Shown here piece after piece: positions 17,833-26,885 of a DNA stretch of 64,000 nucleotides. The translations under genes were made by a program, and so were the position numbers. The notes under the pieces were generated by a model. The model had not been told where the DNA came from, did not search any database, and was given only the letters and a program-made list of their open reading frames with translations. How positions within the stretch are numbered: the first letter of the stretch is position 1; every line of letters starts with the position of its first letter. Source of the DNA: Bacteroidota bacterium (GTDB lineage Bacteria; Bacteroidota; Bacteroidia; Chitinophagales; Chitinophagaceae); NCBI GenBank assembly GCA_018267925.1, contig JAFDXO010000168.1, forward strand, positions 62,001 through 126,000. The letters run 5' to 3'.

Positions 17833-19992
17833 TTAGGCAGATTGGATAAGTTGCCTAAATTGTTTGGCTTCAAAAATGGCTTCCTTGCTCAATGCACTTA
17901 GTGCATAAAAAAGTTGCCAAAAATTAACCTCGTTTAAATCCGGTTGTTCTAAAGGATCTAATACTTTGTCAAATGCTGTGTTTAACCCAAATATGGAAAT
18001 GGTAGATTTCAGATCGTGTGCTAAACGGTTTATTTCTTTTACTTTTTTTTGATGCCATGCGCTTTCAAGTTGTTCCATACTAACGCTTACCATTTCAATA
18101 AAATCATCTGTCATTCTGATCTCAAATTCTGAATCACCATTGCTTATTTCATGTATGTGCTGCACATCAATCAGTCTAAAGCTATGTTGGTGTATGGACG
18201 TGTAATGGTTAATGAGTTTAAAGAGGTCTTGTTCAGAGAATGGTTTGGCAATATGGTCGTTCATCCCGTGGCTAATACACCTTTCACGTTCTTCAGGCAT
18301 AGCTCTTGCAGTCATGGCAATAATTGGAACTTGCAGTCTTAAGTCATTTCGAATAATAGCTGTTGTTTCAAATCCGTTCATTTCAGGCATTTGAACATCC
18401 ATTAAGACAAGCACATAAGGATTAAGTTTTAAGAGTGAAATTGCTTCTTTTCCACTTTCTGCCAAGTCTAAAGCAATGTTGTTTTTGAGGAATAATTGTT
18501 GCAACAGACGGCGATTAATATGGTTATCATCCACTGCTAATACTCGTGCTTGTTTTGAAGCGGGCAAACATTCATTAGATAGATCTTCCTCATGCTGATC
18601 TAATGGTTCGGCAGGTGCTATTTTATAAGGGATTTGAATTCTAAAAGTAGTGCCTTGATGAACTTCGCTTTCTACTGAAATTGTGCCTTGTTGAATAGTT
18701 ACCAGATCTTGAACGATAGAGAGCCCTAAACCGGTGCCGCCATATTTTCTATTTGTTGCGTCTTCTGCTTGTTGAAAGCGTTTAAAAATCAATTGTAGTT
18801 TGTCTTTAGGAATGCCGATGCCTGTATCGGAAATGCTAATGTCAATAAAGGCGTTTTGATCAATGATATGAAGCAGTGAGGCTTGTATTCCAATAGATCC
18901 TGCCTCGGTAAACTTAATCGCATTGTTCATCAAGTTGGAAAGTATTTGGGTCAGTCTGGTTGGGTCGCCTATTAACTGCTGAGGTATGTGATCGTCAATT
19001 TTTATTTTGAATTTTAAGTGCTTATCGTTCAATTTGGCACGATATAGATTTTGGATAGAATGCAATACAGAATGAAGGTTGAAGGGAATTAATTCAATAC
19101 GAATCATGCCGGCTTCTATTTTGGATAGATCAAGAATGTCATTAACGATAGTCAATAAGTTCTCTCCTGCTTCATGAATCGTTTGTGTGTATTCGGAAGC
19201 TTCGTTGTCTAATTTTTTCATTTTTAAAAGACTGGTAAATCCAATGATCGCATTGAGCGGTGTGCGGATTTCATGGCTCATGTTTGCAAGGAACTTTTCC
19301 TTGATTACAGCAGCAGCTTTGGCTGATTTTTCGGAAGTGTCTAATTGTGCAATCAGGCTGTTTTGCTTACGCATATTGTTGACAATAAACCAAAAAAGAA
19401 ATGCGCCACTGATCAGTACAATGATAATAAGAAGGGTACTTAGACTTAAAGCTTTCTCGCCACTCAAATCAACCGCGTTTGTCGTACGTTCTTGAATGAT
19501 TTGCCGTGTATCAACAATTTTTTGAACTACGTGCATAATGGTGTCCGACAACATTCGTTGAGCAGCTTGTCTTTTTCGAGCTAATTTTTGATCCTTATTG
19601 TTAAAAAAGTCTGCAATTAAATATTCTTCAATGGTCAGTTTTTGATGTACCAAACGATTTAACTCTTGAATGTATCTAACTGAAGTGTCATTATCATTGA
19701 TGCGTTGGAGTTTTTCAAGGGTGTGTGTAACCGATGAGATTTGATGATCAGCACCCAAAATAAAGGCTGTATCCTGAGTAGTTATAGTCTGACTGATTTT
19801 TCGATCAACCAGTAAAATATTTTTTTCTAACTCCTTTAGTTCACTATTAATCTTGTATTCGGATAAAAGTTGAGTGTTACCATTAATCAATTTTTTGATG
19901 TTCTTGGACGAGTTGTATTGAATATAGATTAGTGCAAAATTGCCGATGAAATACGCGCTGAGAATCAAATAAACGACACGTTGAAATTTCAT
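17833..19992 (-). CDS. Hybrid sensor histidine kinase (CHASE3-like, HisKA, HATPase, REC, Hpt)
   Basis: 719 residues. An N-terminal membrane helix (7-26), a ~155-residue all-helical extracytoplasmic region resembling CHASE3, and a second helix (184-206). HisKA has His240 in ANMSHEIRTP; the ATPase has NLMNNAIKF, DTGIGIP and GGTGLGLSI. The receiver domain (484-600) has Asp532 in LVLMDVQMPEMNG, and an Hpt domain at the end has His659 in AHDLKST. A complete internal His-Asp-His relay, whose output needs another regulator. It is convergent with the RND pump and separated from the small membrane protein upstream by 110 bp. Confidence 0.93.
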   Translation of the reverse strand: MKFQRVVYLILSAYFIGNFALIYIQYNSSKNIKKLINGNTQLLSEYKINSELKELEKNILLVDRKISQTITTQDTAFILGADHQISSVTHTLEKLQRINDNDTSVRYIQELNRLVHQKLTIEEYLIADFFNNKDQKLARKRQAAQRMLSDTIMHVVQKIVDTRQIIQERTTNAVDLSGEKALSLSTLLIIIVLISGAFLFWFIVNNMRKQNSLIAQLDTSEKSAKAAAVIKEKFLANMSHEIRTPLNAIIGFTSLLKMKKLDNEASEYTQTIHEAGENLLTIVNDILDLSKIEAGMIRIELIPFNLHSVLHSIQNLYRAKLNDKHLKFKIKIDDHIPQQLIGDPTRLTQILSNLMNNAIKFTEAGSIGIQASLLHIIDQNAFIDISISDTGIGIPKDKLQLIFKRFQQAEDATNRKYGGTGLGLSIVQDLVTIQQGTISVESEVHQGTTFRIQIPYKIAPAEPLDQHEEDLSNECLPASKQARVLAVDDNHINRRLLQQLFLKNNIALDLAESGKEAISLLKLNPYVLVLMDVQMPEMNGFETTAIIRNDLRLQVPIIAMTARAMPEERERCISHGMNDHIAKPFSEQDLFKLINHYTSIHQHSFRLIDVQHIHEISNGDSEFEIRMTDDFIEMVSVSMEQLESAWHQKKVKEINRLAHDLKSTISIFGLNTAFDKVLDPLEQPDLNEVNFWQLFYALSALSKEAIFEAKQFRQLIQSA

Positions 19993-20102
19993 CTGAACTA
20001 GTTTGTTTGAGTTTGCAAAGACTATTCTAACATTGAAACATAATATAGCCCTCTCTCTTTAATGAGATAGCAAATAATTTCTATTAGAAATGTAAGTCTA
20101 AG

Positions 20103-20309
20103 TTATTGTTTTTTGTGAGCTTGCGAAATGGTGCGAATGTAACGTAGAATTAGCCAAATAAGTGAAATACAGCAAGCCCCCATGAGTAGCACGGTAAGGA
20201 AAATCCCAAAAGGATTGTTCCCTTTGTCAATTTGTTGTAGCAAGCTATAAGTCAATACTGCCAACAAAAAACTACTAAAGAAGAATAGAATTGAATAAGC
20301 CCACCGCAT
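20103..20309 (-). CDS. Small two-helix membrane protein
   Basis: 68 residues: helix at about 3-25, short polar loop DKGNNPF, second helix 33-58, and a basic C-terminus (RYIRTISQAHKKQ). No family recognised. Support for a real gene is the near-perfect promoter just upstream and a good membrane-protein profile. Function unknown. Confidence 0.6.
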   Translation of the reverse strand: MRWAYSILFFFSSFLLAVLTYSLLQQIDKGNNPFGIFLTVLLMGACCISLIWLILRYIRTISQAHKKQ

Positions 20310-20331
20310 GGCACACCATTTCGCTTATGAG

Positions 20332-20364
20332 CAAAGATGTAGTTGTACCGGAAATTGAACCAAA
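20332..20364 (-). promoter_or_regulatory. Predicted promoter of small membrane protein gene
   Basis: On the reverse strand: TTTG (20364-20361), 21-bp spacer, CATCTTTG (20339-20332), which matches the Bacteroidota TAnnTTTG element in seven of eight positions with ideal spacing. It lies 23 bp before the ATG at 20309. Confidence 0.55.
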
Positions 20365-20402
20365 GTCAATCGTTCAAATGGATTTTTCAATCGGTAGAAT
20401 GG

Positions 20403-21098
20403 CTAAAGAACATTCATACGTTTGTTTAGCATAGCCCGATAAGTATCAGCTACCGGTACAGATTTGCCATTTAAAATTAAAGCACCGTCTTCTATACTGT
20501 CAATTTTTGAAATAGCTACAATATATGAGCGATGCACACGCATAAATATGTTTGAGGGCAATCGTTGTTCCACATCTTTTAGTTTGCTGTGTATAGCATA
20601 GAACCGTTGTGCAGTATGGAGTTTCACATAATCACCCATAGCCTCAGCAAATAAAATGTCGTCAAATTTTAAACGCTTCACTACATTAGAATCGCGGATA
20701 AAAAGAAACTCATCATTTTTTATTTCTGATTTTTCTTGACGAGCTGCTAATAGGCTTTGAACTTTTTCAACAGTTTGAATCAAACGAGTGGCTGTAACGG
20801 GTTTGAGTAAATAATCAGCAATTGAAAGTTCAAAAGCATCTAATGCATAATCTTTCTTTGCTGTAACTAATACAATAATTGGCGCATTAGCCCCTAAGTT
20901 TTTAGTAAGCTCGATACCTGTCATGTCGGGCATTTCAACATCCAACAATAAGAAGTCAACTTGCTTTGTTTTCAATAAATTATAGGCTTCCATAGCTGTT
21001 TCACAAACACCCGCTATTTCAAGGAAACTGATTTGTGAAGCAAGATGTACAAGCGTATTTCGAGCAATTTTGTTGTCGTCAATAATGAGGCATGTCAT
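20403..21098 (-). CDS. LytTR-family response regulator
   Basis: 231 residues from the ATG at 21098 (MTCLIIDDNK); an ATG five codons upstream is also possible. Receiver domain at 1-120 with acidic pair Asp7/Asp8, phospho-acceptor Asp53 in LLLDVEMPDMTG, and the conserved Lys in LLKPV. The DNA-binding LytTR domain at about 135-231 has FIRDSNVVKRL, EAMGDYVKLHT and MRVHRSYIV. Its partner kinase is not adjacent; it may be one of the histidine kinases nearby. A promoter-like TTTA-N19-TACATTCG (21154-21124 on the reverse strand) precedes it. Confidence 0.93.
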   Translation of the reverse strand: MTCLIIDDNKIARNTLVHLASQISFLEIAGVCETAMEAYNLLKTKQVDFLLLDVEMPDMTGIELTKNLGANAPIIVLVTAKKDYALDAFELSIADYLLKPVTATRLIQTVEKVQSLLAARQEKSEIKNDEFLFIRDSNVVKRLKFDDILFAEAMGDYVKLHTAQRFYAIHSKLKDVEQRLPSNIFMRVHRSYIVAISKIDSIEDGALILNGKSVPVADTYRAMLNKRMNVL

Positions 21099-21242
21099 AG
21101 TTATATCAACCAATTCGGGTTTGCGAATGTAGAACTAATCAGCTTCTTATTAAAGTTTGATTATTCATCTATTGCTGATTGACAAACTATGTAGAAATGG
21201 TATTATCCGGTCAATGTTGTATATTCACTTGAAAGTAGTGTC

Positions 21243-21995
21243 ATGGAGAAAACCTGTTTCCCAAATAGACAACCATTTTTCTTAAAAGGTTTCTTGTGTG
21301 TTTTTATAGCAATGAATATTTGGGCTTGCGGGCATCGAACAATCAAAGGAAATGGAGAAAAAGTAACTCAAAAGCGCACGGTTGGTGCCAATGTTTCTGC
21401 TCTGGATATTGATGCACCCGTAAATGCTACCATACATGTAGTAAGTGGTAGTGTGCCTGAAATTTCCCTTTCCGGAAATAAAAATCTGGTTGACGAAATT
21501 AAAGTAGAAACCGAAGCTGGTAAAGTGAAAATCAAGAGTAAGCATCTGATAAATTTTGACAAAGAGGTTTATGCAGATATTACCGTAGGAACTTTAACTG
21601 GCTTGGAATTGAAGGGTGTTTCAGATGTGAAAATTGAAGGACATATTAATACTCCAAAATTTGAACTGAAAGTTAGTGGAGCCGGAGAGGTGGTTATTAA
21701 TGATATCCTTACATCACAATTTGAAGGTAAAATTTCAGGAGCCGGAAATTTGCAAATTCTACAAGGCAAAATGGACAATGCTACATACAAACTTTCAGGA
21801 GCCGGAAACATTACTGCTGATCAGGTAGAATCTGCCAATGTAGAAGCTAAAATATCGGGAGCCGGTAGTATCAAGCTTTTTGTAACTCATACATTACATG
21901 CCATGTTGAGCGGAGCCGGTAGTATTCAATATAAAGGAAACCCTAAAGTGGAGAGTGAAACCAGTGGTATTGGTTCAATAGAACATATAAAGTAA
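21243..21995 (+). CDS. GIN-domain (DUF2807) adhesin-like protein
   Basis: 250 residues. N-terminal hydrophobic signal ending at MNIWACG, so probably a lipoprotein. The body is a putative auto-transporter adhesin head GIN domain, expected to be a beta-helix, with six repeats of the SGAG/SGIG turn spaced 17-20 residues (SGAGEVVI, SGAGNLQI, SGAGNITA, SGAGSIKL, SGAGSIQY, SGIGSIEH). The repeat is visible in DNA as recurring GGAGCCGG at 21686-21920. Common as a single small gene in Bacteroidota; ligand unknown. Divergent from the LytTR regulator, 144 bp apart. Confidence 0.85.
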   Translation: MEKTCFPNRQPFFLKGFLCVFIAMNIWACGHRTIKGNGEKVTQKRTVGANVSALDIDAPVNATIHVVSGSVPEISLSGNKNLVDEIKVETEAGKVKIKSKHLINFDKEVYADITVGTLTGLELKGVSDVKIEGHINTPKFELKVSGAGEVVINDILTSQFEGKISGAGNLQILQGKMDNATYKLSGAGNITADQVESANVEAKISGAGSIKLFVTHTLHAMLSGAGSIQYKGNPKVESETSGIGSIEHIK

Positions 21996-22044
21996 TAAGG
22001 GAGAATTAAATTCTACAACATACACCTAACTAAAAATAAAAACT

Positions 22045-22488
22045 ATGCTTACCAATCATTTTTTTAAGACACTATTATGTTCTGTTTTCTTAGTGAGTAT
22101 GGGCTGTGTTGCTTTTGCTCAAGATCAGATAGAGCATTTATGGTATAATCAAGAAAAAACAGCTAAAGTGCAGATATATAAGGCCACTGATGGGAAGTTT
22201 TATGGAAAGATTGTTTGGTTGAAGGAACCGCTGAGAGATGGGAAACCCAAAGTGGACGACAAAAACCCCAATACATCACTTCGATCTCAACCCTTGATGG
22301 GCTTGGTTTTGTTGAGAGGGTTCGTAAAAGATGGAACAACAGGTTATGAAGATGGCACCATTTACGATCCTAAAAATGGGAAAACATACAGTTGTAAAAT
22401 AAAATTTAACGGCAATTCACTCGACGTTCGAGGCTATATTGGTATTTCCCTTATCGGTCGAACTGCTAATTGGACTTTGGTAGATTAA
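22045..22488 (+). CDS. DUF2147 family secreted protein
   Basis: 147 residues with a signal peptide ending in VAFAQ. The mature part follows the DUF2147 pattern: W-YNQEKTAKVQIYKATDGKFYGKI, LVLLRGF, GTIYDPKNGKTYSCKI and LDVRGYIGISLIGRT-NWT. The family is a small lipocalin-like beta fold found in the periplasm of Bacteroidota and Proteobacteria; function unknown. 49 bp after the GIN-domain gene. Confidence 0.88.
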   Translation: MLTNHFFKTLLCSVFLVSMGCVAFAQDQIEHLWYNQEKTAKVQIYKATDGKFYGKIVWLKEPLRDGKPKVDDKNPNTSLRSQPLMGLVLLRGFVKDGTTGYEDGTIYDPKNGKTYSCKIKFNGNSLDVRGYIGISLIGRTANWTLVD

Positions 22489-22588
22489 GGTTAGTGAAAC
22501 TACTTTTGCTATATCAGTTTTTGACAACCACAATAAATAGTTGTTGATTGTGCTTCGGTCTATTAAATAGGCTATATCTATTGATGGA

Positions 22589-22622
22589 TTGCAAGCTGTG
22601 CTACTAATAATAGTTACCTTTG
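22589..22622 (+). promoter_or_regulatory. Predicted promoter of AAA ATPase gene
   Basis: A perfect TAnnTTTG element (TACCTTTG, 22615-22622) with TTG at 22589-22591, spacing 23 bp, about 90 bp before the ATG at 22713. The leader in between shows no obvious stem. Confidence 0.5.
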
Positions 22623-22712
22623 CTTCCCCATCTTGTTTTCACAACTTCATTTTATTAATTGTTTCTATCATAATCCACTTGTTGATATAAGGGGTTGGGG
22701 TAGATATATTTC

Positions 22713-23810
22713 ATGAAGATTATGGATAGTGTAGCACTAAAAAAGGAAATTAACTATAAGGGAAATCTTTTTTCCAAACATTTTATAGATAGTAAATCAC
22801 TTTTTCTATTTCATTTTCATCGTTTACCGAGTATTACTATTGTTCGTCAGGTAGATCATGAAAAAATTTGGAGGATGTTGCAAGTAGAATTTGGTGATCA
22901 TATTGTAGAGCAATATCACTATACGGCAGTTTCTAAGAAGAAGGCAACAGGAGAAAAGGAGGAGTCAATTTTATTAATGGATGAGGCTTTGGTAATAGAA
23001 ATCGGAGATGGGTATTGTGAGTTTTATTTTTCCGATGCTAATCATTTACTCTTACAGAAAATCATCAATCGGGTAGTGGCACTTCGCGGCACTCCTCGTT
23101 CAAAGCCACAAGAAATTAACTTGATTACTCACGGTGATTATGGGTTAGAGCTTACCAAGATGGATGTGAAGCGTTCACGACTAAATTTGGATTTATATTA
23201 CGAAGACGATTTCCTTCCTGTCCATCAAACCATTTTACGAAGACTCAACAAAAAAGATGATAAAGGGATAGTGTTACTACATGGATTGCCCGGAACAGGT
23301 AAAACCACCTACTTACGCTATTTGATTGGTAAAGTGAAAAAGCGAGTGTTATTTATTCCGCCAGATTTGGCTTCTCAAATTGCTAATCCGGAATTAGTTC
23401 GTTTGTTAGTTGATAATCCCAATTGCGTGTTGGTGATAGAAGATGCGGAAACCTTGTTGATGCAACGCCAATCAGGTCAGGATTCAGCCGTGAGCAATCT
23501 ATTGAATATTTCTGATGGCTTGTTGTCTGATTTTCTCAATGTGCAAATTGTTTGTACTTTCAATAATCATGCAAGCTTGGTAGATACTGCCATTATTCGA
23601 AAAGGGCGATTGATTGCAAGTTATGACTTCCATAAGTTATCAGTAAAAAAGTCCCAACAATTGAGCAGACATTTGGGATACCATAGCCTGATAACGACAC
23701 CGATGACGGTTTCAGAAATAGTAAATCAAAAAGAACAAAACTTTTCGGCATCGCATGAACGTCCACTCATAGGATTTCGTGCTTCAAAATCAGTAGTAAA
23801 GGCAGTATAA
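22713..23810 (+). CDS. AAA-family ATPase with unassigned N-terminal domain
   Basis: 365 residues. The C-terminal half is a single AAA module: Walker A GLPGTGKTT (191-199), Walker B LVIEDAE (240-246, Asp244), a sensor-1 Asn in CTFNN and an RKGRL arginine-finger-like element; the layout recalls Bcs1-like and proteasomal-type AAA proteins. The first ~165 residues are not a family I know; they have alternating strands and a patch FLFHFHRLP. No signal peptide or membrane helix. No partner gene: it stands alone between DUF2147 and a convergent PKD gene 5 bp away. Possibly a remodelling ATPase; target unknown. An ATG three codons in (22722) is an alternative start. Confidence 0.8.
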   Translation: MKIMDSVALKKEINYKGNLFSKHFIDSKSLFLFHFHRLPSITIVRQVDHEKIWRMLQVEFGDHIVEQYHYTAVSKKKATGEKEESILLMDEALVIEIGDGYCEFYFSDANHLLLQKIINRVVALRGTPRSKPQEINLITHGDYGLELTKMDVKRSRLNLDLYYEDDFLPVHQTILRRLNKKDDKGIVLLHGLPGTGKTTYLRYLIGKVKKRVLFIPPDLASQIANPELVRLLVDNPNCVLVIEDAETLLMQRQSGQDSAVSNLLNISDGLLSDFLNVQIVCTFNNHASLVDTAIIRKGRLIASYDFHKLSVKKSQQLSRHLGYHSLITTPMTVSEIVNQKEQNFSASHERPLIGFRASKSVVKAV

Positions 23811-23815
23811 AAAGA

Positions 23816-25756
23816 TTATCGAAGCAAGGTAGCATCTCCTTTTACTATTAATTCCTTCCCATATCGGTCTGTCATACTGAGTATCCAAAAGTAAGTGCCA
23901 ATTTCTTGTGGAACGCCATTGAAGATGCCATCCCAACCATCGTTAAAATCGGTTGTGTAAAATACCTGCTGCCCCCATCGGTTGAACACTCTGAAGTAAT
24001 TAATGTTCCTATATCCTATGCCGAAAGGTTTAAGCTTATCGTTTTTCCCATCTCCATTTGGTGTAAAACCAGTTGGCACAAAAACAGAAGACTGACCAAC
24101 AACCCATACATGAATGCTGTCGTTTCCTTCGCATCCACCCATGCTTCGAATAAATACGTTATAGTCAAAATGACCCGTATCGGGATAATAGCCAACCGGA
24201 TCGTTGATGTTTGGATTAGTAAGGTTGGTAGCAGGTGTCCAAAGATAAAAATCTCCACCCCTTGCATTAAAGTTGATAGTTTCTCCTTTAACAATGATAG
24301 TGTCATTTCCGGCAAAGGGCACAAATCGTTCTACCGTTACATTTTTTTTGACAGTATCTACACAACCTTTTGCATTTTTTAAAATAAATTGAACCGGATA
24401 CACACCACCGTCTTTAAATGTGTGAGCAGGATTTTTAAGAGTTGAAGAATCGCCATCCCCAAAATACCATAGCCATGAATTGGCAGGAAGGGTAGTGTTA
24501 TAAGAGCTATCGCGGAAGGTTATGGGAAAGTTAGGACATGGTTTTCCGGAATAAACAAATTCTCCATAAAAATTCGGATAAATTTTTACAAATCTTTCAA
24601 TACTATCCGGACAAGTGCTGCCTCTATTTACAACCAATTTTACGAGATAAGTTCCGGTGTCGGGATAGGAATAAGTAGGATCAAATTGGGTGGAAGTAGC
24701 ATTAGATAATCCTGGAACGCCAAAATCCCAAAAATAAGTTTTGCCGCCGGTACTTAAATTATCAAAATGTACCGTATAGTCATGGCAATTTACTAAGTAG
24801 GTATTGTATTCATCAGAGTATTGCGGAATATTAGCCACAACAGCTTTCGAACAGTTGGTAACAACAAATTGAAATTCTCGAATTACGGTGTCAATAATTT
24901 GATGGTTGCGCCATTCAAAACAATATACCGCAACTACAAAACGTCCTGAAGTAGTTGGTGTACCGCTGATAATGCCTGTTTGAGGGTTGATTTGAATAGC
25001 AGGAGTACCTCCCATTGGGCGTTGTGGCGTGAATCCAAAAGTATATACTACGGATGGATACGGTGGGGGGGTAGCTTGTGCAGAAATTTGATTTCCTGAA
25101 GACGAAATTTTAGCGTTAAAAGAAGGTCCAAATGCATAAGAAAGAGAATCGCCATCATCATCGGTTGCAGAGTGGTCATAATAAAATGGGTTATTGACGC
25201 AGATAATTTGAGGCGGTAAGTTTTTGAATTTGGCACTATTGTTTCGAATTGGTAAGGGGGGTAAATAAGAAAAATAGCTTGCGCCGGTTGTGTTTGGATT
25301 GACGATGTTGATAATGGAGCCATTACGGCAACAGTTATTAGTAGCTACATAAAATCCTGTATTGTTGTTTGGGGTTATCACATCAAATTGATAAACATTT
25401 CGAAGCAAGCAAGTTGCTGGTGGATTATCCACACATTCGTTTGAAAATCCGGCAGGAATGATTCCGGAGGCATTTGGATTTTTGGGAACCTTGAAACTGT
25501 CGAGTAGTTGACGAGGAAAAGTATTGCTGTAAAGGTAAAAAATACCCACATCTTCGCGTTGAATAGCTCCTGGTTCACCATTGATACAATCCATGTATAA
25601 AGTAAAGGTGATGCGATATTTTACTAAGGAAAGATCGCCGGGAGCATTCATGTTTGTAAACTGAAATTCTCCACCAACTATATGTGTAGCATTTGCCGGC
25701 ATTGAAAAGCATAAAAGCATTGCGATGAGCCAGCCGGATATATTTTTTCGGTACAT
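23816..25756 (-). CDS. Large secreted PKD-domain protein with CHU_C (T9SS type B) tail
   Basis: 646 residues from the ATG at 25756; an ATG six codons further up overlaps the next gene. Signal peptide (SGWLIAMLLCFSMPANA) followed directly by THIVGGEF, the usual mature start of this family. Middle: an Ig-like region with NPQTGIISGTPTTSGRF, then two PKD domains (TYFWDFG...GTYLVKLVV and WLWYFGDGDSS...GGVYPVQFIL). The last ~90 residues are the gliding-motility CHU_C domain: FVPTGFTPNGDGKND, FNRWGQQVF, DGWDGIFNG, GTYFW, KGDATLLR. Such proteins are exported by type IX secretion and form surface or gliding-type adhesins. Confidence 0.92.
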   Translation of the reverse strand: MYRKNISGWLIAMLLCFSMPANATHIVGGEFQFTNMNAPGDLSLVKYRITFTLYMDCINGEPGAIQREDVGIFYLYSNTFPRQLLDSFKVPKNPNASGIIPAGFSNECVDNPPATCLLRNVYQFDVITPNNNTGFYVATNNCCRNGSIINIVNPNTTGASYFSYLPPLPIRNNSAKFKNLPPQIICVNNPFYYDHSATDDDGDSLSYAFGPSFNAKISSSGNQISAQATPPPYPSVVYTFGFTPQRPMGGTPAIQINPQTGIISGTPTTSGRFVVAVYCFEWRNHQIIDTVIREFQFVVTNCSKAVVANIPQYSDEYNTYLVNCHDYTVHFDNLSTGGKTYFWDFGVPGLSNATSTQFDPTYSYPDTGTYLVKLVVNRGSTCPDSIERFVKIYPNFYGEFVYSGKPCPNFPITFRDSSYNTTLPANSWLWYFGDGDSSTLKNPAHTFKDGGVYPVQFILKNAKGCVDTVKKNVTVERFVPFAGNDTIIVKGETINFNARGGDFYLWTPATNLTNPNINDPVGYYPDTGHFDYNVFIRSMGGCEGNDSIHVWVVGQSSVFVPTGFTPNGDGKNDKLKPFGIGYRNINYFRVFNRWGQQVFYTTDFNDGWDGIFNGVPQEIGTYFWILSMTDRYGKELIVKGDATLLR

Positions 25757-25767
25757 TCCGGTTAAAA

Positions 25768-26583
25768 TTAACAATTAAAACAGTATAGCGTAAAATCTTT
25801 CAAATCCCTCTCCAATAAGTGTGGGCATTCAATCATGCTCATGTGACCGCTTTCGGCATAAAGTGATACAAAATTTACTTGAGCTAAGCTACATTGTTGA
25901 AACACAGATTCAGTTGGTATCAAATTGTCGTATTTACCAATGATCCACTGAACCGGATGCGTGGCTTGTTTTAAAACAGAAGTCCGCATTGGTCTTACAA
26001 GCATGGCTTCATAAAAGGCAATCATACTCTCGGCTTTTAGTTTTATCCCAGTTTCTATATGGGCTTCAATCACTTTGGGGTTAAGCTTCCTAAATGTATC
26101 GGAAAATAAATTGGGAACCATTCCTCTTACAAATGCTTCCTTGCCACCTTTTTGAATAAGAGCAATCGCCTTTCTTCGGTTCTCCTTTTTTTCTTCTGTA
26201 TCTGATACGGCTGTGGAGTGTACTAAAGACAATCCTTGCACATAAGAGGGATAAAGCTCAGCAAATGCAAGCGATACATAACCTCCCATTGAATGTCCGA
26301 CTATGACTGCTTTTGAAATGTTTTCTGCATCCAATATCTGTTTGACACCTTCAGACAATTGTTCCATATTGGTTTTCCCTTGTCCCAATTCACTATTACC
26401 GCTGCCAGGCAAATCAGGGATGACCAGTAAAAAATCTTTACTCAAAGAAGGGGCTATTTTCTGCCACAATGTACCCGATTCAGGAAAGCCATGAAGCAAA
26501 ATCAATGCAGGTGCAGTTTCTGAGCCACTTATTGTATAGCTAAGCTTAGGAAAATTTGTTGTACTGATTTGATTACTTTTCAT
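25768..26583 (-). CDS. Alpha/beta-fold hydrolase
   Basis: 271 residues, complete fold. Oxyanion motif HGFPESG (31-37), nucleophile elbow GHSMGG with Ser98, acid Asp219 in GKYDNLIP and His247 in ESGHMSM make a full catalytic triad. No signal peptide, so cytoplasmic. The sequence is closest in style to general esterase/epoxide-hydrolase-like members; the substrate cannot be read from sequence. 11 bp upstream of the PKD gene on the same strand. Confidence 0.9.
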   Translation of the reverse strand: MKSNQISTTNFPKLSYTISGSETAPALILLHGFPESGTLWQKIAPSLSKDFLLVIPDLPGSGNSELGQGKTNMEQLSEGVKQILDAENISKAVIVGHSMGGYVSLAFAELYPSYVQGLSLVHSTAVSDTEEKKENRRKAIALIQKGGKEAFVRGMVPNLFSDTFRKLNPKVIEAHIETGIKLKAESMIAFYEAMLVRPMRTSVLKQATHPVQWIIGKYDNLIPTESVFQQCSLAQVNFVSLYAESGHMSMIECPHLLERDLKDFTLYCFNC

Positions 26584-26696
26584 TTCGGAATACTTAGGCA
26601 GATTTAGGTGTGCATTGCTTTTATTAAGACCTTATGCGAATTTACAAATTTGTAACACGGTGTAAATTCAATTCTGGTTTGAAGGAGGCAAAAAAA

Positions 26697-26729
26697 ATCG
26701 CGTTTTCTAAAGGGTATAGAAAACGCGAT
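26697..26729 (-). terminator. Strong terminator of tRNA-Met
   Basis: A perfect 13-bp stem, ATCGCGTTTTCTA (26697-26709) with TAGAAAACGCGAT (26717-26729), 7-nt loop. On the reverse strand it is followed by seven T (26696-26690). It lies 14 bp after the tRNA 3' end. Confidence 0.92.
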
Positions 26730-26743
26730 AATGTTGGTATTTG

Positions 26744-26817
26744 TAGCGAGATCGGGATTTGAACCCGAGACCTCAGGGTTATGAATCCTGCGCTCTCACC
26801 AACTGAGCTACCTCGCC
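26744..26817 (-). tRNA. tRNA-Met (anticodon CAT)
   Basis: 74 nt on the reverse strand with acceptor stem GGCGAGG/TCTCGCT plus discriminator A, D-arm GCTC-GAGC, anticodon loop TTCATAA, variable AGGTC, and T-arm TCGGG-TTCAAAT-CCCGA. The anticodon is CAT. The paired ends and the A11-type D-stem favour an elongator Met over an initiator (no CA mismatch at 1:72), and tRNA-Ile2 with lysidine is the other option. Odd: A31-C39 is unpaired at the bottom of the anticodon stem and pair 1:72 is G-U. CCA is not encoded. Confidence 0.93.
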
Positions 26818-26885
26818 AAAAAAACGTCTTCAAACGGATGTCGTTTACAAAAACGGAACGCAAAAGTAAGAGGAAATTTTGAGAA

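Noticed and set aside
25425..25433. Perfect DnaA box TTATCCACA
   Set aside because: Inside the coding sequence of the PKD-domain protein and alone; probably chance.
26642..26863. 73-codon reverse frame over the tRNA
   Set aside because: It overlaps tRNA-Met and its terminator, which explain the sequence better.
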